Assembly (NCBI GenBank): GCA_944390915.1
Contig: CALXRS010000014.1
Span: forward strand, 1-45,154
Direction: 5' to 3'
Source of the DNA: an uncultured Alphaproteobacteria bacterium
GTDB taxonomy: Bacteria > Pseudomonadota > Alphaproteobacteria > RF32 > CAG-239
DNA length: 45,154 nucleotides
The notes beneath the pieces were generated by a model. That model did not search any database. It was not told where the DNA came from and saw only the letters and a program-made list of their open reading frames with translations. Numbering within the stretch: the first letter of the stretch is position 1; each line of letters begins with the position of its first letter. Position numbers and translations under genes: made by a program. Positions 1 through 7,781 of the stretch are shown piece by piece.

Positions 1-240
1 AGCCATAGTCCTTTGATATTTTGCAAAATATACATGGCAAAAAGGCGATGCGCTTAAACGATCGTTTTTTTGCAACAGCTTTCAAGGCTTCCCCTTGGTT
101 TTCCGGAAATTTTATAACATTTTGATAAATGTCAAAATAATCTTGAAATCAAACTTTGGTTGGGTTATTATTTGAGTGTTGCAAAAAAACGATCCTTTTC
201 CCGCGACGGTTTTTGTTTATACAAACCCAAAATTTCCTTC
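1..240. other. Non-coding stretch downstream of ftsK
   Basis: This is an AT-rich segment between the window edge and the ftsK stop codon. I see no gene in it on either strand. On the minus strand an ATG at 33-35 opens a frame running off the window edge, but it has no Shine-Dalgarno sequence and only about 11 codons are visible, so it cannot be called. The notable content is a 17-base perfect inverted repeat, listed separately. No GC-rich terminator hairpin follows ftsK here, although short AT-rich hairpins are possible. Confidence 0.5.
60..194. repeat. 17-bp perfect inverted repeat pair (arms 60-76 and 178-194)
   Basis: The 17 bases at 60-76 (gatcgtttttttgcaac) recur as an exact reverse complement at 178-194, with 101 bases between them. 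The match stops abruptly at both ends of each arm. Each arm contains a run of seven T or A, so part of the match is low complexity, but the flanking gatcg and gcaac are not. It could be a long-range hairpin, the ends of a small non-coding element, or two copies of a protein-binding site. There is no target-site duplication that I can see. Confidence 0.6.
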
Positions 241-2508
241 TTACAACACTTCGCGCTTGCCGGTATGGTCGGGAGCGGAAACAATACCCTCTTCTTCCAT
301 CCGTTCAATCAGCACCGCCGCCCGGTTGTAACCTACTCGCAGCCGCCGCTGAACATAGCTGATGGAGGCTTTTTTATCGTTGCGCACAATTTCCACCGCC
401 TGATTATAAAGATCGTCGTCACCGTTGCCGCCGCCCATAGACGTCTTATCAAACACCGCGCCGCCGTCTTTGACGTTAAGTTCGCCTTCGGTTACGCCCT
501 CCACATATTCCGGCTCTTTTTGCGCCTTTAAGAATTCGACAATTTTTTCCACTTCCTGATCTTTTACAAAAGCGCCGTGAACACGAACCGGACGTTGTCC
601 GGAAGGCATATATAACATATCGCCCATGCCGAGCAGTTTTTCCGCCCCCTGCTCGCCCAAAATGGTGCGGCTGTCCACCTTGGACGTAACCTGAAAGCTG
701 ATGCGCGTCGGAAAGTTGGCCTTGATAACGCCGGTGATGACATCGACCGACGGCCTTTGCGTCGATAAAATAAGATGAATGCCGGCCGCCCGCGCCATCT
801 GCGCCAAACGCTGAATTGCCGCTTCCACTTCTTTGCCGGCCACCAGCATCAAATCCGCCATTTCGTCAACCACAATCACAATATACGGCAACGGCGTCAA
901 ATCGAGTTCCTGATCTTCAAAAAGCGGCGCCCCCGTATCCGGATCAAAACCCGTTTGCACGGTGCGTACAAAACGTTCGCCTTTTTCGCGCATTTCTTCC
1001 AGTTTCTTGTTGTAGCCGGAAATGTTGCGTACATTGAGCTGCGCCATTGCCCGATAACGGTCTTCCATTTCCTTTACCGCCCATTTCAGCCCCAACACGG
1101 CTTTCGCCGGATCGGTAATCACCGGCGTCAACAAATGCGGAATGCCGTTATAAACGGAAAATTCGAGCATTTTCGGATCAATCATGATCAACTTGCATTC
1201 TTCCGGCCGCAGACGATACAAAAGCGACAAAATCATGGCGTTCATCCCCACCGATTTGCCCGAACCGGTCGTGCCCGCCACCAGCAAATGCGGCATTTTG
1301 GCCAGATCGGCATAAACGCTTTCGCCGCCGATATCTTTGCCCAAAACGACGTTAAGCGCGTTTTTGGTATTGCGAAATCCCTCTCCCTCAAACAACTCCC
1401 GCAACCAGACTATTTCGCGCATAATATTGGGCAGCTCTATACCGATGGTGTTGGATCCCGAAACCACCGCAATACGTACCGAAACGGCCGACATCGAACG
1501 CGCAATATCGTCTGCCAAACCTATTACCCGGGCGGTTTTCGTGCCCGGAGCCGGCTCCAGTTCATAGAGCGTTACCACCGGCCCCGGACGAATCTTTACT
1601 ATTTTTCCGTTAACCCCGAATTCCTGCAAAACATTTTCCAGTTTTGCGGCCACGGCCTGCAGCTCTTTTTCTCCCATGGCAACCGCACCGGGTTTGTTTT
1701 TGGGAGCCGCCAGCAAAGAAATATCCGGATAGCGATAACCGTCTTTGTCTTTGCTTTTGCCGACCGGTTTGCCGGCGACAAGTTTTGGTTCCGTCTTCTT
1801 TTCAACGGGAGTTTGAGATTTTTCCTCTTTTTTATCCTTCTTTTCTTTATTCTCCTTTTCGGAGCGACAACCGCTTGTTTCCGACAAAAGTTTTTTGGCT
1901 AATGTCGGCAACGCCAACAAACCGCGGCATAAGGCGCAAATTCCCCGCCACAGAAAAAGCACCGTTTTTTTAACGGTTCCGTACCACTGTCCGGCCGTAA
2001 TGTTCAGGGAATAACTCAGCGCAATCAGCACAAACAAAAATTCCGCCGCCGCAACGCTCTGTCGGCGAAAAGAAAATTCCGGCAACAGACTAAACAAACG
2101 AATATTGAGCATCTCACCGATAACGCCGCCGACCGGCGCCGCACCGGGTATAAAGTCAAAAGCCGCCGTGGCAACAACCAACCCCGCCAACCAAACCGCA
2201 AAGCGCAAAAAGAAAAAACTTGTCTTTTCAAGCAAACAAAAACGATATCCCCACGCCATTACCGGCAAAACAAACACCGGCAGCACCAATCCCGAAAAGG
2301 TAAGAATAACCGCCGACGCGCTCGCTCCCGTATAGCCGAAAAAATTATCGGTGCCTTCTGCCGCCAAATTAAAAGAACTGTCGGCCGGCGAATAAAAACA
2401 GACGGCGGCAAGCAGCAGCCAACCGAAAGCAATCATCGTCAAACCGTATATTCTCCGACTGATTTTATAATACAGCGTTATTTTTTCTTTCTTTTTGCTT
2501 TTAGCCAT
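241..2508 (-). CDS. ftsK: DNA translocase FtsK
   Basis: FtsK is a septum-located, ATP-driven DNA pump that clears chromosome ends from the closing division site and directs dimer resolution at dif. The 755-residue protein has about four N-terminal membrane segments (roughly 20-40, 62-85, 98-118, 150-170), a short Lys/Glu-rich linker (about 215-260), the motor domain with Walker A GTTGSGKS at 412-419 and Walker B ending VVDE near 543-549, and a C-terminal winged-helix gamma domain (about 695-755; the SYVQRRLRVGYNRAA region), which in the family reads KOPS-type polarity sequences. The linker is far shorter than that of E. coli FtsK, typical of alphaproteobacterial forms. The start codon follows only a weak purine-rich stretch. 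It lies 26 bases after the HIT gene on the same strand, so the two probably share a transcript. Confidence 0.97.
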   Translation of the reverse strand: MAKSKKKEKITLYYKISRRIYGLTMIAFGWLLLAAVCFYSPADSSFNLAAEGTDNFFGYTGASASAVILTFSGLVLPVFVLPVMAWGYRFCLLEKTSFFFLRFAVWLAGLVVATAAFDFIPGAAPVGGVIGEMLNIRLFSLLPEFSFRRQSVAAAEFLFVLIALSYSLNITAGQWYGTVKKTVLFLWRGICALCRGLLALPTLAKKLLSETSGCRSEKENKEKKDKKEEKSQTPVEKKTEPKLVAGKPVGKSKDKDGYRYPDISLLAAPKNKPGAVAMGEKELQAVAAKLENVLQEFGVNGKIVKIRPGPVVTLYELEPAPGTKTARVIGLADDIARSMSAVSVRIAVVSGSNTIGIELPNIMREIVWLRELFEGEGFRNTKNALNVVLGKDIGGESVYADLAKMPHLLVAGTTGSGKSVGMNAMILSLLYRLRPEECKLIMIDPKMLEFSVYNGIPHLLTPVITDPAKAVLGLKWAVKEMEDRYRAMAQLNVRNISGYNKKLEEMREKGERFVRTVQTGFDPDTGAPLFEDQELDLTPLPYIVIVVDEMADLMLVAGKEVEAAIQRLAQMARAAGIHLILSTQRPSVDVITGVIKANFPTRISFQVTSKVDSRTILGEQGAEKLLGMGDMLYMPSGQRPVRVHGAFVKDQEVEKIVEFLKAQKEPEYVEGVTEGELNVKDGGAVFDKTSMGGGNGDDDLYNQAVEIVRNDKKASISYVQRRLRVGYNRAAVLIERMEEEGIVSAPDHTGKREVL

Positions 2509-2534
2509 AATATCTTTTTTTCTTTCCCGTTAAA

Positions 2535-2963
2535 TTAATGCTGACAAAAACGGCCGTCCGTCATTTTAATCATAACGGCTCGTTTGATGTTGCTTATCAT
2601 TTCTTTCTTTTTCTCGGGCGCATATTGTTCCTTATGCCCTTCCCATACGGTTGCAGGCCAATCCGGATCTTCTTCAAAACGAGCCAAAACATGCACACAT
2701 AGCTGCGCCGGTTTGTTGCCGATTACGGCAACATTGGTTTGCGCAGGCTTATACAGTTCGCTTATCACTTCCTCGCATAAAGCCGTTTCGCGCATCAGCT
2801 GCAACCGATCGGCCATGGTCAGAAAGGTCATGTTTTTCACTTTTTCGCGGCGCGGAACAAGAAGCAGCCACGGGTAAAACCTGTTGTCTTCAAATAATAC
2901 GCGACACAGCTTCATGTCAACCACAAAATCTTTTGCAGCCAACTCCGATGCCAGTTCAAACAT
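2535..2963 (-). CDS. HIT-family protein with a reduced histidine triad
   Basis: A 142-residue HIT-fold protein; family members are nucleotide hydrolases or transferases. The diagnostic C-terminal block reads QLCVHVLARFEEDPDWPATVW (residues 87 onward), matching the bacterial subgroup whose motif is usually QLHxHVxAR followed by D-x-x-W-P-x-x-V-W. Here the first triad histidine is Cys89 and the third position is Leu93; only His91, the usual nucleophile position, remains. The subgroup normally lacks the third histidine, but the Cys is unusual. The start is supported by a GGAGA Shine-Dalgarno sequence seven bases or so upstream. It sits just upstream of ftsK on the same strand. Activity cannot be predicted with confidence. 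Confidence 0.85.
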   Translation of the reverse strand: MFELASELAAKDFVVDMKLCRVLFEDNRFYPWLLLVPRREKVKNMTFLTMADRLQLMRETALCEEVISELYKPAQTNVAVIGNKPAQLCVHVLARFEEDPDWPATVWEGHKEQYAPEKKKEMISNIKRAVMIKMTDGRFCQH

Positions 2964-3120
2964 AGTCTTTTCTCCAGTTTTTCATTTCAAGTCCGACAAT
3001 TTAATATAATCGGGCAAATCTTTCTCTTAGGTTAACAAAACTTGTTTTAAACTTGACTTTTTTTGCTATATACGCTTAAAAAAGCTCTAAAAGACAACAA
3101 CCAGGAGAAAGGCTTTTTTG

Positions 3121-4065
3121 ATGAAAAATGCTTTTGTTTTTCCCGGCCAGGGTTCTCAATTTGTCGGCATGGGCAAAGATCTTGCCGAAAATTTTGCCGC
3201 GGCGCGGGAAGTTTTCAACGAAGTTGACGACACCTTAAACCAAAAACTTTTTGACCTGATGGCAAACGGTCCCGAACAGGAACTTACCCTGACCGCCAAC
3301 ACCCAACCGGCTCTGATGGCCGTTTCCATGGCGGTTGTGCGGGTTTTGGAAAAAGAATTCGGCATTAACCTGAAAGACAAGGCTGCCTATGTTGCCGGAC
3401 ATTCTCTCGGCGAATATTCCGCCGCCTGCGCGGCCGGCGTTTTTTCGCTGGCAGACACGGCGCGCCTGCTCCGTGCCCGCGGCGACGCCATGCAAAAGGC
3501 CGTTCCTTTCGGTGTGGGCGGCATGGCTGCCGTCATCGGCGTTTCTTTCAAAGACATCAACGCCCTGGTCGAAGCCTGCCGCGACGAAAAATCCGTCTGC
3601 GTGGCCGCCAACGACAACTCCGACGGACAGGTTGTGCTTTCCGGACATATGGCCGCCATTGACAAAGCGGTGGAAATTGCCCCGGAATTCGGCGCCAAAC
3701 GCTGCATCAAACTGCCCGTTTCCGCGCCGTTTCACAGCCCGCTGATGCAGCCCGCGGCGGAAACCATGGCCCGCGTGCTGATGGAAGTGGAAGCGCGACC
3801 TGCCGAAATTCCGCTCATTTCAAACGTGCTTGCCGCTCCGGTAACCGACGAAAAAGAAATTATCAAAAGGCTCGTCGAACAGGTTACCGGCAGCGTGCGC
3901 TGGCGCGAAACCATGAATTTCCTGAACGAAGAGGGCGTAACCGACATTTACGAACTCGGCGCCGGCAAAGTTCTTTCCGGTCTGGTAAAAAGAAGCTTTA
4001 AGGAAATTCATGCGGCCTCCGTCTGCTCGCCGGCAGATATTGAAGAACTGGCCAAAAACCTCTAA
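3121..4065 (+). CDS. fabD: Malonyl-CoA:ACP transacylase FabD
   Basis: FabD moves malonyl groups from CoA to acyl carrier protein, the first committed step of type II fatty acid synthesis in the cytoplasm. The 314-residue protein opens with the family block AFVFPGQGSQFVGMG, carries the nucleophile elbow GHSLGE with Ser95, the substrate-binding Arg around 118-120, and the catalytic His205 in SAPFHSPLM. Length is normal for the family. An AGGAGA Shine-Dalgarno sequence at 3103-3108 lies 12 bases before ATG 3121 and 9 bases before an in-frame TTG at 3118; I prefer the ATG, but TTG is possible. It is followed 32 bases later by fabG in one operon. No acpP or fabF follows, unlike the common fabD-fabG-acpP-fabF cluster. 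Confidence 0.97.
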   Translation: MKNAFVFPGQGSQFVGMGKDLAENFAAAREVFNEVDDTLNQKLFDLMANGPEQELTLTANTQPALMAVSMAVVRVLEKEFGINLKDKAAYVAGHSLGEYSAACAAGVFSLADTARLLRARGDAMQKAVPFGVGGMAAVIGVSFKDINALVEACRDEKSVCVAANDNSDGQVVLSGHMAAIDKAVEIAPEFGAKRCIKLPVSAPFHSPLMQPAAETMARVLMEVEARPAEIPLISNVLAAPVTDEKEIIKRLVEQVTGSVRWRETMNFLNEEGVTDIYELGAGKVLSGLVKRSFKEIHAASVCSPADIEELAKNL

Positions 4066-4097
4066 AACAAACCACTCTTAACAAAAGGAAAAACAAT

Positions 4098-4835
4098 ATG
4101 TTTGAAATCAAAGATAAAGTTGCTCTCATCACCGGAGCCAGCGGCGGCCTCGGCGATAAAATCGCCCGCACGCTTCATGCCCAGGGCGCAACCCTTGCCT
4201 TAACCGACCGCAGCCCGGAAAGAATGGAAAAACTCAAGGAAGAACTCGGCGCAAACGTAGAATGTTTTGTGGCCGATCTCGGCAATTCCGAAGCCATCAG
4301 CCAGCTGGTAAAAGACGTAGAAGCAAAATTCGGCCGTATCGACATTTTGGTCAACAACGCCGGCCTGACCCGCGACAATCTTTTCATCCGCATGAGCGAC
4401 GAAGATTGGCAGCTGGTTTTGGACGTTAACCTGACCGCCGGTTTCAAACTGGCAAAAGCGGCCGTTCGCGGTATGATGAAACGCCGTTTCGGCCGTATTA
4501 TCGGCATTGCTTCCGTTGTCGGCGTTACCGGCAACGCCGGACAGGCCAACTATTCCGCCTCCAAAGCCGGCATGATTGCCATGAACAAATGTTTGGCTCA
4601 GGAAGTCGGTTCCCGCGGCATTACCGTCAATTCCATCGCCCCGGGCTTTATCAGAACCCCAATGACCGATGTTTTGCCCGACGACGTCAAAGCCGCTCTC
4701 CTGGCCAAAATCCCCGAAGCCAAACTCGGCGAAGCCCAGGATATTGCCAACGTGGTCGCTTTCCTTGCCAGCGACGAAGCGCAATATATCACCGGCCAAA
4801 CCATCAACATCAACGGCGGTATGGCGATGATTTAA
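4098..4835 (+). CDS. fabG: 3-oxoacyl-ACP reductase FabG
   Basis: FabG reduces 3-oxoacyl-ACP to 3-hydroxyacyl-ACP with NADPH in fatty acid elongation. The 245-residue short-chain dehydrogenase shows the nucleotide-binding glycine motif TGASGGLG (13-20), the NNAG motif (86-89), the catalytic Ser139, Tyr152 and Lys156 (YSASK), and the ending G-Q-T-I-N-I-N-G-G typical of FabG. An AAGGA Shine-Dalgarno precedes the ATG. It is the second gene of a two-gene operon with fabD, and a strong intrinsic terminator follows 27 bases after the stop, so acpP is not co-transcribed from here. Other SDR oxidoreductases share the fold, but the fabD linkage makes FabG the best call. Confidence 0.96.
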   Translation: MFEIKDKVALITGASGGLGDKIARTLHAQGATLALTDRSPERMEKLKEELGANVECFVADLGNSEAISQLVKDVEAKFGRIDILVNNAGLTRDNLFIRMSDEDWQLVLDVNLTAGFKLAKAAVRGMMKRRFGRIIGIASVVGVTGNAGQANYSASKAGMIAMNKCLAQEVGSRGITVNSIAPGFIRTPMTDVLPDDVKAALLAKIPEAKLGEAQDIANVVAFLASDEAQYITGQTININGGMAMI

Positions 4836-4861
4836 TCTTTTGTTTTGCAAAAGAACAGCAA

Positions 4862-4887
4862 AGCCCTGATTTTTCAGGGCTTTTTTA
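4862..4887 (+). terminator. Intrinsic terminator of fabD-fabG
   Basis: A nine-base stem (aagccctga at 4862-4870 with tcagggctt at 4875-4883) closes on a four-base loop and runs into six T residues at 4882-4887. It lies 27 bases after the fabG stop and before the convergent nth gene. Confidence 0.93.
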
Positions 4888-4940
4888 TTTATGATAATTT
4901 TTTGAAAAAACACCGTTCATTTTTTAACGCTGCTTTCGGA

Positions 4941-5576
4941 TCAACCCCTTTTATCCGCCGAACGGCAATATTTTGCTACCGGGCAGACGGCACAATCCGG
5001 TTTCTGCGCTTTGCAGATATAGCGGCCGAACAGCACCAGCCAGTGATTGGCATACATCAGGTATTTTTCCGGTAACGCTTTAAGCAGGTCTTTTTCAACG
5101 GCATCAACGGTTTTTCCCTGACTGAAATCCAACCGGTGGGCAATACGGAAAACATGCGTATCCACCGCCATGGTCGGTTGCTTAAACCATACGTTAAGCA
5201 ACACGTTGGCCGTTTTATGCCCCACCCCGGGCAGACTTTCCAGCTTTTGCCGGTCGGCGGGAACTTCGCCGTTGCAGTCACGGACAAGAATTTCGCTGAG
5301 TGCGATGATGTTTTTGGCCTTGTTGTTATAAAGACCGATGGTTTTGATATACTCTTTAAGCCTTTCCACCCCCAAAGCCAACATCTTTTGCGGCGTGTCG
5401 GCAACCTCAAACAGCGCGGCGGTCGCTTTGTTCACGCCTTTGTCGGTGCTTTGCGCGGAAAGCACGATGGCAACCAACAGGGTAAAAGCATTGCGATAAT
5501 GCAATTCGCTTGCCGGAGCCGGATCTTTGGCGGCAAAAATATCAAAAATTTCCAAAATTTCCTTTTCGGGTCTCAT
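4941..5576 (-). CDS. nth: Endonuclease III
   Basis: Nth is a bifunctional DNA glycosylase/AP lyase that removes oxidised pyrimidines in base-excision repair. The 211-residue protein has the helix-hairpin-helix block LPGVGHKTA with catalytic Lys121, catalytic Asp139 in VDTHVFR, and the [4Fe-4S] signature C-x6-C-x2-C-x5-C formed by Cys188, Cys195, Cys198 and Cys204. Length is standard. Its ATG overlaps the tsaD stop by the ATGA arrangement (5573-5576), indicating translational coupling downstream of tsaD. It converges with fabG across the terminator at 4862-4887. Confidence 0.97.
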   Translation of the reverse strand: MRPEKEILEIFDIFAAKDPAPASELHYRNAFTLLVAIVLSAQSTDKGVNKATAALFEVADTPQKMLALGVERLKEYIKTIGLYNNKAKNIIALSEILVRDCNGEVPADRQKLESLPGVGHKTANVLLNVWFKQPTMAVDTHVFRIAHRLDFSQGKTVDAVEKDLLKALPEKYLMYANHWLVLFGRYICKAQKPDCAVCPVAKYCRSADKRG

Positions 5577-6649
5577 GCTTTTACACCTCCCGCTCCGGCG
5601 GCTTTCGGCGCGTTTTCGTCAAGCGGCCAGCGCGGCCGCGGCTTAAAGTCGAGCCCGTCGGTCAGTCCTTCGGCAAAGCGTTCCAACCCCGCCCAGGCAA
5701 TCATTACCCCGTTGTCGGTGCACCAGCGCACCGGCGGCGCCGCAAATATCAATCCCTTATCTTCCGCCAAAGTCATAAGTTTTTGCCGCAAATAGCCGTT
5801 TGCCGCCACACCGCCGGCAACCACCAGATGTTTTCCCTCCGGATAGCGGCGCCTGAAATAGTCGGCCGCCCGCGCCGTTTTTTCCGTCAGACATTCAGCC
5901 GCCGTTTTCTGAAAACAGGCGCAAATATCGGCCACGTCTTTTTGCGGCAATATGACATGTTCAATATTATCGTCGTTACCGTAAGACTCAATAATTTTGC
6001 GCACCGCCGTTTTTAAGCCGGAAAAAGACATGTTGCAGTCATCGGAACCGCGCAGCGGATGAGGCAGAACAAAACGGTTTTCGTTGCCGGCGGCGGCCGA
6101 TTTTTCAATCATCGGTCCGCCCGGATAACCGAGCCCAAGCATTTTTGCCACTTTGTCGAAAGCCTCGCCGGCAGCATCGTCGATGGTGGTGCCGAGGCGT
6201 TCATACCGCCCTACCCCCTTAACGACCAAAATCTGGCAGTGCCCGCCGGAAACAAGCAAAAGGAGATAAGGATATTCCACGCCGTTTGTCAGTCTGGCAA
6301 CCAGGGCATGACCTTCCAAATGGTTCACCGCCACAAACGGCTTGTTGAGCGCAAAAGCCAAAGCCTTGGCCGCCATAACGCCGACCACCACCCCACCGAT
6401 AAGACCGGGGCCGGAGGTGGCCGCTACGGCATCAAGATCTTTTGGCTCCAATCCCGCCTTGCGAAACGTATGCTCAATAATATCCTCTATATGATTAAGA
6501 TGCGCGCGGGCGGCAATTTCCGGCACCACGCCGCCGTAAAGTTTGTGTTCTTCCTGCGACAGCACGGTTTCCGCCAGAATCTCTTTTTTTTCATTGACCA
6601 GCGCGGCCGCCGTTTCGTCGCAGCTGCTTTCTATTCCCAAAACTATCAT
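5573..6649 (-). CDS. tsaD: tRNA t6A threonylcarbamoyltransferase subunit TsaD
   Basis: TsaD is the catalytic subunit that transfers threonylcarbamoyl from TC-AMP to A37 of ANN-decoding tRNAs. The 358-residue protein begins with the ASKHA-fold phosphate loop GIESSCDETAAA, carries the metal-binding pair His110 and His114 in NHLEGH, and has the GGVAANGYLR block near the C-terminus. Its partners TsaB (34,436-35,095) and TsaE (23,740-24,183) are also in this window at separate loci; TsaC is not. It is co-transcribed with nth through a 4-base overlap and is divergent from the mitofilin-like gene, 79 bases away. Confidence 0.97.
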   Translation of the reverse strand: MIVLGIESSCDETAAALVNEKKEILAETVLSQEEHKLYGGVVPEIAARAHLNHIEDIIEHTFRKAGLEPKDLDAVAATSGPGLIGGVVVGVMAAKALAFALNKPFVAVNHLEGHALVARLTNGVEYPYLLLLVSGGHCQILVVKGVGRYERLGTTIDDAAGEAFDKVAKMLGLGYPGGPMIEKSAAAGNENRFVLPHPLRGSDDCNMSFSGLKTAVRKIIESYGNDDNIEHVILPQKDVADICACFQKTAAECLTEKTARAADYFRRRYPEGKHLVVAGGVAANGYLRQKLMTLAEDKGLIFAAPPVRWCTDNGVMIAWAGLERFAEGLTDGLDFKPRPRWPLDENAPKAAGAGGVKA

Positions 6650-6728
6650 TGTTTCTTCTTTGATAAAATTTTAACCTTTGGCGGCTACTATAAACCATTA
6701 TGTAAAATTTTACAAAGGAAAACAGGCC

Positions 6729-7781
6729 ATGAAAAAAGATAAATCCGCCGCCCCCGAAAACAACGGCGATAAAACGCCGGCAACAGAGCAGAAAACGGCG
6801 GTTGCCGCCGCAAAAGAACCCCGTTCTGCCGGCGGCAGGGGCTTTTTTGTCTTCAGCTTGTTTCTGTTTTTGCTTGCGCTGGCTCTGTTTGCCGCCGCCG
6901 CGCTGCTGTATCTGGAAAAACTGCCGCCTGTTTCCGCGGCGGACAACAACGCCGGCGACAATACCGAACCCTTAACTCAACCCGTTGACAATCCGCAAAA
7001 CGTTGCTGCGCCGATAAGCCGACCGGCGGAAACGATAACCGAAGTCAAATACATTATCCCCGAAAGCATAAGCAATGCTCTTAACCGTCTGGAAGACAAG
7101 GTCGGCAAAATGGAAAACCTGACCGCCCAATACATGAACATCAAAGCCGATTCTTCGGCCGTCATCAGCATGGGCGAAAGGCTGGACGCTCTGGAAAAAA
7201 GAACTTTCAGACTGGCGCAGGTCTCCAACGACGGCGCGCTGATGCTGAGCGCCGCGCTGATGCTGCGCGAAAATGCCGCCGGCGGCCAGCCCGTTCGTTT
7301 TGAAGCGGAAATATTAAGACAACTGTCCGTCTCGCAGCCGGAGATAAAAAACGCGGTTGATTATGTATATAACAATTCTTCCCGCCAATATCCTTCAGAC
7401 AGAAATCTTGCCGCCGACTATCGGCAAATCTGCCGGCAGCTGGCCGCAAAACTGGACAATCAGGGCAGCTGGCAAGACCGCCTGCTGCGCAAAATAAACA
7501 AATATATCCACATTTCCGGCAGCATGGACAACGATCCCGTCGTCCGCGACATTGCCGCCCTGCAAAAAGCGGAAAGCTACGTTGACGACGGACAATTCGC
7601 ACTGGCCTTAAAACTGCTTGACGAACCGGTCAATCAGCCTCTGCTCACCGACGAAAAATTAAAACAATGGTATATCCTAACCGCTTCCAAACTCAAATTT
7701 AATCGGGCTTTGTCCGAAATTTGCACCTATGCCTTCGCGCTGATGAAAACGGAAGGGCTGCAAAATGTCGTTCTCCCCTGA
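6729..7781 (+). CDS. Mic60/mitofilin-like membrane protein (COG4223 type)
   Basis: Predicted 350-residue inner-membrane protein: a Lys/Ala-rich cytoplasmic N-terminus (1-40), one membrane segment (about 41-65, rich in Phe, Leu and Ala), a Pro/Asn-rich spacer, a helical coiled-coil stretch (about 105-160, with NRLEDKVGKMENL and LDALEKR) and a C-terminal helical domain with the pattern SW-x-DRLL and an ALxxAExYVxxGxFxxALxLLDE-like block. This layout fits alphaproteobacterial homologues of mitochondrial Mic60, which shape membrane invaginations; these often lie near tsaD and the hem genes. No hem gene is present here. The start was placed at ATG 6729, preceded by AAAGGA, rather than at an upstream in-frame TTG at 6678. 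Its end overlaps the next gene by 17 bases. Family assignment is from architecture, so moderate. Confidence 0.65.
   Translation: MKKDKSAAPENNGDKTPATEQKTAVAAAKEPRSAGGRGFFVFSLFLFLLALALFAAAALLYLEKLPPVSAADNNAGDNTEPLTQPVDNPQNVAAPISRPAETITEVKYIIPESISNALNRLEDKVGKMENLTAQYMNIKADSSAVISMGERLDALEKRTFRLAQVSNDGALMLSAALMLRENAAGGQPVRFEAEILRQLSVSQPEIKNAVDYVYNNSSRQYPSDRNLAADYRQICRQLAAKLDNQGSWQDRLLRKINKYIHISGSMDNDPVVRDIAALQKAESYVDDGQFALALKLLDEPVNQPLLTDEKLKQWYILTASKLKFNRALSEICTYAFALMKTEGLQNVVLP

Noticed and set aside
1-35. Possible minus-strand gene start at the left edge
   Set aside because: Only 11 codons are visible, with no convincing Shine-Dalgarno sequence at a suitable distance.
775-1902. Long plus-strand open frame (375 codons) inside ftsK
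   Set aside because: It is antisense to a clear ftsK reading frame, its product has no family resemblance, and the pattern follows from the GC-rich third positions of ftsK.
3053-3072. Apparent TTGACT and TATATA promoter before fabD
   Set aside because: The spacing is only eight bases, too short for a sigma-70 promoter. A TTGTTT at 3042 gives 19 bases but is weak, so no promoter is called.
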